Below, piece after piece: positions 59,805-64,000 of a DNA stretch of 64,000 nucleotides. The stretch's first letter is position 1. Each line of letters begins with the position of its first letter. The position numbers were made by a program, and so were the translations under genes. The notes beneath the pieces were generated by a model. The model made no database searches and was not told the origin of the DNA. It was given only the letters and a program-made list of their open reading frames with translations. This DNA is from Lichenifustis flavocetrariae (GTDB lineage Bacteria > Pseudomonadota > Alphaproteobacteria > Rhizobiales > Beijerinckiaceae): assembly GCF_026130545.1 (NCBI RefSeq), contig NZ_JAMOIM010000007.1, positions 1-64,000 on the forward strand, written 5' to 3'.

Positions 59805-60449
59805 CTAAGGCCGGCAACCGTGTAGGAAAAGGCGGGCGCAGGCCGTTGCCCGGGCGGCGATCTCGCTCTCGGTTGGCGCTCCTCGTTGGCCCAGCATCGC
59901 TGCACGCTGCGGCTCCATGATCATCATGCCGCGCAACATCCCGGCCGCGACATGGGGATCGTCGAGGACGAGCGCGCCCTCGTCCCGCATACGGGTGAGA
60001 TAGCGCGTCATGTTCGTATGGGTCGCGACGATCGCAGCGGCGTAGAAATCCGTCGCGAGATCCGGAAAGCGGTCGCTCTCGGCCAGGACGAGCCGTTGGA
60101 TGGCGATCGTGTCCACGGCCAGCGTCAGCCGCCCGAACTCGTGCAGGATACGCTCGATCCCGGCCTCAATGTCCAACAGGGCCAGGATGTCTGGGTCGAC
60201 CGCCAGCAGGAAGCTATCGATCCGGTCCGCCACTGACGCCTTGAACAGCGCCGCCTTGGTCGGCACCAGGCGATAGAGGGTCTTCTTCGAGACGCCCGCG
60301 CGCTTGGCCACGGCATCCATGCCGGTGCTCGCGTAGCCGTTGGCCATGAACTCCGCACGGGCCGCTTCGGCGATGACATGGCGGGTCTCCGCGTCGGGTC
60401 GCGCTTGGGGGCGGCCTCGCGGCCGGCGTGTGCTGTCCATGACGTTCAT
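59805..60449 (-). CDS. TetR family repressor of the adjacent efflux operon
   Basis: 214 residues from the ATG at 60449 (GGATGG upstream; Met codons at 60440 and 60458 are alternatives). Helix-turn-helix: VIAEAARAEFMANGYASTGM and KRAGVSKKTLYRLVPTKAALF. Ligand domain of the AcrR C-terminal type. It is divergent from the EmrA/EmrB-like pair and almost certainly represses it, as is usual for this arrangement. The signal for binding should lie in 60450-60560. Confidence 0.9.
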   Translation of the reverse strand: MNVMDSTRRPRGRPQARPDAETRHVIAEAARAEFMANGYASTGMDAVAKRAGVSKKTLYRLVPTKAALFKASVADRIDSFLLAVDPDILALLDIEAGIERILHEFGRLTLAVDTIAIQRLVLAESDRFPDLATDFYAAAIVATHTNMTRYLTRMRDEGALVLDDPHVAAGMLRGMMIMEPQRAAMLGQRGAPTESEIAARATACARLFLHGCRP

Positions 60450-60468
60450 CGAAACCATCCAGTGGCCG

Positions 60469-60496
60469 TTGACAAACCAAAGATGACGTCTATTTT
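60469..60496 (+). promoter_or_regulatory. Candidate promoter of the efflux operon
   Basis: TTGACA (60469-60474), 16 bp, then TATTTT (60491-60496), in an AT-rich stretch that stands out from the GC-rich surroundings, 70 bp before the membrane-fusion gene. A TetR repressor gene lies divergently, so the box is a natural place for control. Confidence 0.5.
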
Positions 60497-60568
60497 GGAG
60501 AATATCAAGTTTCCTAATGTTGATGACAACGGTCCCGTTGGTCCGTCTGTCTCCCAGGAGTGATGGCG

Positions 60569-61756
60569 ATGACACGGCATCCCGGACAATTCGAGATCGA
60601 GCGTGAGATCAAGGCGGAAGAGGTGCTCGGTCGAGCCAAAGGCGAGACGCCCGCCGAAACGGTTCCCGCCGTGTCCACCCCGGCGCTTCCGGCAAAGAAG
60701 CCGCTGCGGCGCATTCTGCTCGTCGGCGCCAGCCTCGCCGCTATCGCGGCCGGCGCCTACTACGGCCACGACTACTGGACGGTCGGCCGCTTCCACGTCG
60801 CGACAGACGACGCCTATGTGCAGGCCGACAACATCACGATCGCTCCAAAGATCTCCGGCTATCTCGGAGCCGTGCTGGTCGGTGACAACGAAACCGTGAA
60901 GGCTGGTCAGGTGCTGGCCCGCATCGACGACCGCGACTACAAGGTGGCGCTCGAACAAGCCAAGGCCGACGTCGCCGCCGCGCGTGCCACGATCGCGGCC
61001 AAGCAGGCGACCATCGACGCGCAACAGTCGATCATCGACAGCGCGCGGGCGACCATCACGGTCGACGAGGCCAACCAGACCTTCGCCGAGCAGGAGAACA
61101 TCCGCTACAGCGCGCTCGCGACCTCCGGCTACGGCTCGGTGCAGAACCAGCAGGGCGCCGCCTCTCGCATCGCCGCGGCTCGCGCCAGCATCGTGCGCGA
61201 CACGGCGGCACTGGCCGCGGCCGTGAAGCAGGTCGCGCTGCAGAAGGCGGAACTCGCCCAGGCGGACGCCGCGCTCGGCCATGCCCAGGCTGTCGAGGAC
61301 CAGGCCGAACTCAACCTCGGCTATGCCAGCATCGTCGCGCCGGTCGACGGCGTCGTGGGGAACCGCACCTTGCGGGTCGGCCAATATGTGCAGGCGGGCA
61401 CGCAGCTGATGTCGGTCGTGCCGTCCGACGGGGCCTACGTGGTTGGCAACTTTAAGGAGACGCAGCTGACCGATGTCAGGCGCGGCCAGCCGGTCGAGAT
61501 CGACGTCGACATGTTTCCCGGCCGCAGCTTCCACGGCCACGTCGACAGTCTCGCGCCCGCCAGCGGCCAGACCTTCGCGTTGCTGCCGCCCGACAACGCC
61601 ACCGGCAACTTCACCAAAGTGGTGCAGCGCATCCCCGTGAAGATCACGCTCGACGGCGGCAACGCCCGTTCGAGCGACCTGCGGCCCGGCATGTCGGTGA
61701 CGCCGAGCATCGACACCAAGCAGGCGCCAGCCGCCAAGCAGGCGAACGCGGACTGA
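60569..61756 (+). CDS. Membrane fusion protein of an EmrAB-type efflux pump
   Basis: 395 residues from the ATG at 60569 (CAGGAG 8 bp upstream; GTG/ATG at 60560/60563 are alternatives). An N-terminal cytoplasmic tail of about 45 residues, one membrane anchor (ILLVGASLAAIAAGAYYG), then a lipoyl half (VATDDAYVQADNITIAPKISGYL), a long Ala-rich coiled coil (about 110-250), and the second lipoyl/beta-barrel half (YASIVAPVDGVVGNRTLRVG, FKETQLTDVRRGQ). It links the inner-membrane transporter encoded next to an outer-membrane channel that is not in the window. Confidence 0.93.
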   Translation: MTRHPGQFEIEREIKAEEVLGRAKGETPAETVPAVSTPALPAKKPLRRILLVGASLAAIAAGAYYGHDYWTVGRFHVATDDAYVQADNITIAPKISGYLGAVLVGDNETVKAGQVLARIDDRDYKVALEQAKADVAAARATIAAKQATIDAQQSIIDSARATITVDEANQTFAEQENIRYSALATSGYGSVQNQQGAASRIAAARASIVRDTAALAAAVKQVALQKAELAQADAALGHAQAVEDQAELNLGYASIVAPVDGVVGNRTLRVGQYVQAGTQLMSVVPSDGAYVVGNFKETQLTDVRRGQPVEIDVDMFPGRSFHGHVDSLAPASGQTFALLPPDNATGNFTKVVQRIPVKITLDGGNARSSDLRPGMSVTPSIDTKQAPAAKQANAD

Positions 61757-61806
61757 CCGTCCCGGCGGACGTGACGCAAACCACCACGGGCCCGGAGGGC
61801 CGAAAG

Positions 61807-63402
61807 ATGTCGACCAGCATCACCGCCAATGCCACCCTCGCTATCCCGGCCCGCACACCGGCCGGAGCGAGCACAAAGGATTGGATCGCCGTCGGCGCCT
61901 GCATGATCGGCGCCTTCATGGCGATCCTGAACATCCAAATCACCAATGCCTCGTTGCTCGATATCGAGGGCGGCATCGGGACAGGCGTCGACAACGGCGC
62001 CTGGATCTCGACGTCCTATCTCATCGGCGAGATCGTGGTGATCCCGCTCACCGACTACCTCAGCCGCGTCTTCTCGTTCCGGCGCTACCTGCTCGTCAAC
62101 GCGGTCCTGTTCCCGCTGTTCTCCATCGGCTGCGCCTTCACGCATGACCTCGGCTCGATGATCGTCATGCGCGGCCTGCAGGGTTTCGCGGGCGGCATCC
62201 TGATCCCCATGGCTTTCACCATGGTGCTGACCAAGCTGCCGAAGTTCCAGCAGCCCGTTGGCCTCGCCATTTTTGCCCTCTCGGTCACCTTCGCGCCCGC
62301 CATCGGGCCGACGATCGGCGGCTATCTCACCGAGAACTACGGCTGGCAGACGATCTTCTACATCAACGCCGTGCCGAGCGCCGTGATGGTGCTGGCTCTC
62401 GCGCTCACCCTCGACGCCGCCCCGATGCAGCTCGGCCTCCTGAAGCAGGGCGACTGGTTCGGCATCGGCACCATGGCGATCGGCCTCGCGGCGTTCCAGA
62501 CGGTTTTGGAGGAGGGCAACAAGGACGATTGGTTCGCCTCACCCTTCATCCTGCGCCTCGCCATCGTGGCGGCGGTGTTCCTGACCGCCTTCGTCGTGAT
62601 TGAGCTCACGGTCGAGAAGCCGCTCGTCAATCTGCGGCTGCTGGCCCGCCGCAATTTCGGCATCGGCGTGCTGGTCAACGTGCTGGTCGGCTTCGCGCTG
62701 TTCGGCACGGTGTACCTGTTGCCGCAGTATCTCGGGCAGGTGCAGCGCTACAACGCCGAGCAGATCGGCAACGTGCTGGCTTGGACCGGCCTGCCGCAGC
62801 TGATCCTGATCCCCTTCGTGCCGAAGCTGATGAAGCGTTTCGACGCCCGCTACATCGGCGGTCTCGGCATCGCGATCTTCGCGGCGAGCTGCTTCATGAA
62901 CACGACGCTGTCGCTCGACAATTCCGGCGACCAGTTCTGGCTGCCCAACATCGTCCGGGCCATCGGGCAGGCGCTGATCATCACGCCGATCAGCGCCATC
63001 ACCACCGCAGGCATCGCCCCGAGCGAAGCGGGCGCGGCCTCGGGCCTCTCCAACATGATGCGCAATCTCGGCGGCGCCATCGGCACCGCGACGCTCGCCA
63101 CCGTGCTGACCAAACGCGAGCAGTTCAGCTCGAACATCATCGGCCAGTCGGTGACGCTGTCGCGCGAGATCGTGCGCCAGCGGATCGACACGATGACGAG
63201 CTACTTCATGGCCCATGGCGTCTCCGACCGCGCCGAGGCGACCCGGCAGGCTGTCGTCGCGCTGGGACAGACGGTCAAGCGCCAGGCCTTGATCATGGGC
63301 TTCAGCGACACATTCGGGGTGATCGGCGTGCTGCTGGCCATCGCCGTCGTCGCCCTTCTGTTCGCCAAGAAGGCGCAGAGCGGCGGGGCAGGAGCACACT
63401 GA
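61807..63402 (+). CDS. DHA2-family multidrug transporter (EmrB/QacA type)
   Basis: 531 residues from the ATG after GGAGGGCCGAAAG. Fourteen hydrophobic segments are expected; visible marks are FMAILNIQITNASLLDIEGG (motif D1), ISTSYLIGEIVVIPL, MRGLQGFAGGILIP, and GPTIGGYLTENYGWQTIFY (motif C). Proton-driven export of lipophilic drugs or weak acids together with the membrane fusion protein 50 bp upstream. TetR-controlled by position. A GTG at 61771 adds 12 residues but lacks a ribosome site. Confidence 0.94.
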   Translation: MSTSITANATLAIPARTPAGASTKDWIAVGACMIGAFMAILNIQITNASLLDIEGGIGTGVDNGAWISTSYLIGEIVVIPLTDYLSRVFSFRRYLLVNAVLFPLFSIGCAFTHDLGSMIVMRGLQGFAGGILIPMAFTMVLTKLPKFQQPVGLAIFALSVTFAPAIGPTIGGYLTENYGWQTIFYINAVPSAVMVLALALTLDAAPMQLGLLKQGDWFGIGTMAIGLAAFQTVLEEGNKDDWFASPFILRLAIVAAVFLTAFVVIELTVEKPLVNLRLLARRNFGIGVLVNVLVGFALFGTVYLLPQYLGQVQRYNAEQIGNVLAWTGLPQLILIPFVPKLMKRFDARYIGGLGIAIFAASCFMNTTLSLDNSGDQFWLPNIVRAIGQALIITPISAITTAGIAPSEAGAASGLSNMMRNLGGAIGTATLATVLTKREQFSSNIIGQSVTLSREIVRQRIDTMTSYFMAHGVSDRAEATRQAVVALGQTVKRQALIMGFSDTFGVIGVLLAIAVVALLFAKKAQSGGAGAH

Positions 63403-63726
63403 CGAGAAGGCGACAATGCCGGCCGGGCCGAGTCCGTCCCGCTTCACCGGCGACGAGATGCCCGGCCGAGACGAAATGGAACGGCGTTCCGCGAAGGCAT
63501 TCTGGTGTTCGAGGGGCCTTGGCATGAGATGTCCGCAATGCCTCGCGCCACGATCTGTAACTCCTGATTATCGAAATGACTCTGTTCCCGACCGGCGATC
63601 CCGACAAGGCGCGGCCGCCATCTTGAACAAGATCATGCAACGCTATAGCGTCTTGCACTGCACCATCTTTGTGCCGCGCGGGGCGCTCTCGTGCGTCAGC
63701 CGTATCAGGGTTTCGAGGCTGCCTTC
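63403..63726. other. Gap upstream of gltA, promoter region
   Basis: About 320 bp with no gene I can support. It should hold the end of the efflux operon and the gltA promoter. TTGAAC at 63623-63628 and TATAGC at 63644-63649 are only 15 bp apart and thus weak. A 10-bp palindrome CGCTATAGCG (63641-63650) covers that -10-like box. No clear terminator follows the efflux gene. Confidence 0.4.
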
Positions 63727-64000
63727 ATGACTGCGAATTCCGGCACGATTATCGTCGACAACAAATCGATCGAACTTCCGGTAAAGACCGGAACCATCGG
63801 TCCTCAGGTTGTCGACATCAGCAAGCTCTACGGACAAACGGGCGTCTTCACCTACGATCCCGGCTTCACCTCGACCGCGAGCTGCGAATCCTCGATCACC
63901 TATATCGACGGCGACGAGGGCGTTCTGCTCTATCGGGGGTATCCGATCGAGCAACTGGCCGAGCATGGCGACTTCCTCGAAACCTGTTATCTGCTTCTCT
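63727..64000 (+). CDS. gltA: Citrate synthase, N-terminal part (runs off the window)
   Basis: Condenses acetyl-CoA and oxaloacetate at the entry of the citric acid cycle. The first 91 codons are visible: an N-terminal beta domain ([20 protein letters not shown]), [20 protein letters not shown], then [20 protein letters not shown] and [17 protein letters not shown], which is the conserved start of the hexameric type II bacterial enzyme. The catalytic residues lie beyond the edge. It is the only clear core-metabolism gene in the window and marks the return to conserved chromosome. Confidence 0.95.
   Translation, partial: MTANSGTIIVDNKSIELPVKTGTIGPQVVDISKLYGQTGVFTYDPGFTSTASCESSITYIDGDEGVLLYRGYPIEQLAEHGDFLETCYLLL

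Noticed and set aside
1-64000. CRISPR array, toxin-antitoxin pair, restriction system or phage structural genes
   Set aside because: No regularly spaced repeats and no recognisable protein of these groups was seen on either strand.

Overview
The window looks like chromosomal DNA of a GC-rich alphaproteobacterium, probably Hyphomicrobiales. Reasons are the codon usage, the many CUT2-type sugar ABC transporters, an intergenic palindromic repeat of the type common in that group, and a citrate synthase N-terminus of alphaproteobacterial type at the right edge. The genus cannot be named from this sequence alone. Nearly everything left of gltA is accessory: nutrient transporters, catabolic enzymes, one-component regulators, and an unusual number of broken genes.

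Left edge (1-795): a tRNA-like 3' end followed by the remnant of a tyrosine recombinase, which looks like an old island boundary. 796-7943: a CUT2 sugar ABC operon divergent from a GntR/FCD regulator, an enolase-superfamily sugar-acid dehydratase and an L-rhamnose mutarotase. 8100-10512: an amidase, then a deletion scar joining a secretion signal to the tail of a peptide-ABC ATPase. 10522-22395: a five-gene minus-strand operon of acyl/peptide hydrolases, including a deformylase-like protein, facing a complete dipeptide-type ABC operon with a proline-iminopeptidase-like hydrolase and a truncated amidohydrolase. 22407-23129: a LuxR-type regulator with an intact acyl-homoserine-lactone pocket but no synthase in view.

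23638-36795: a locus best explained as D-threonate (or a related C4 sugar acid) use: a DtnK-family kinase, PdxA2, a DeoR regulator, and two full CUT2 transporters on opposite strands. It ends in an esterase gene with an in-frame stop. 36982-40632: remains of a CUT1 sugar locus (one intact permease, one half permease, half an alcohol dehydrogenase, joined at a deletion scar) beside an uncommon regulator that fuses a winged helix to a CUT1 solute-binding domain and has lost its C-terminal frame. 40775-50497: a CUT2 importer in one operon with a GMC oxidoreductase, its small subunit and a TIM-barrel isomerase, controlled by a divergent ROK repressor that is followed by a signal-less paralogue of the solute-binding protein. 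I infer oxidation of a sugar, possibly to a 3-keto sugar, coupled to uptake.

50906-63402: stress and housekeeping-accessory genes: an F420-type reductase and DUF1579 protein opposite a LysR regulator; a minus-strand operon of NmrA-like, membrane, chloroperoxidase-like and MAPEG genes (the last frameshifted); AraC and TetR regulators; and a TetR-controlled EmrAB-type efflux pair. The window ends inside gltA (citrate synthase).

The breakpoints that can be placed carry no visible insertion sequence, so loss seems to have gone by deletion and point mutation. All functional assignments rest on motif recognition by eye; no searches were run.
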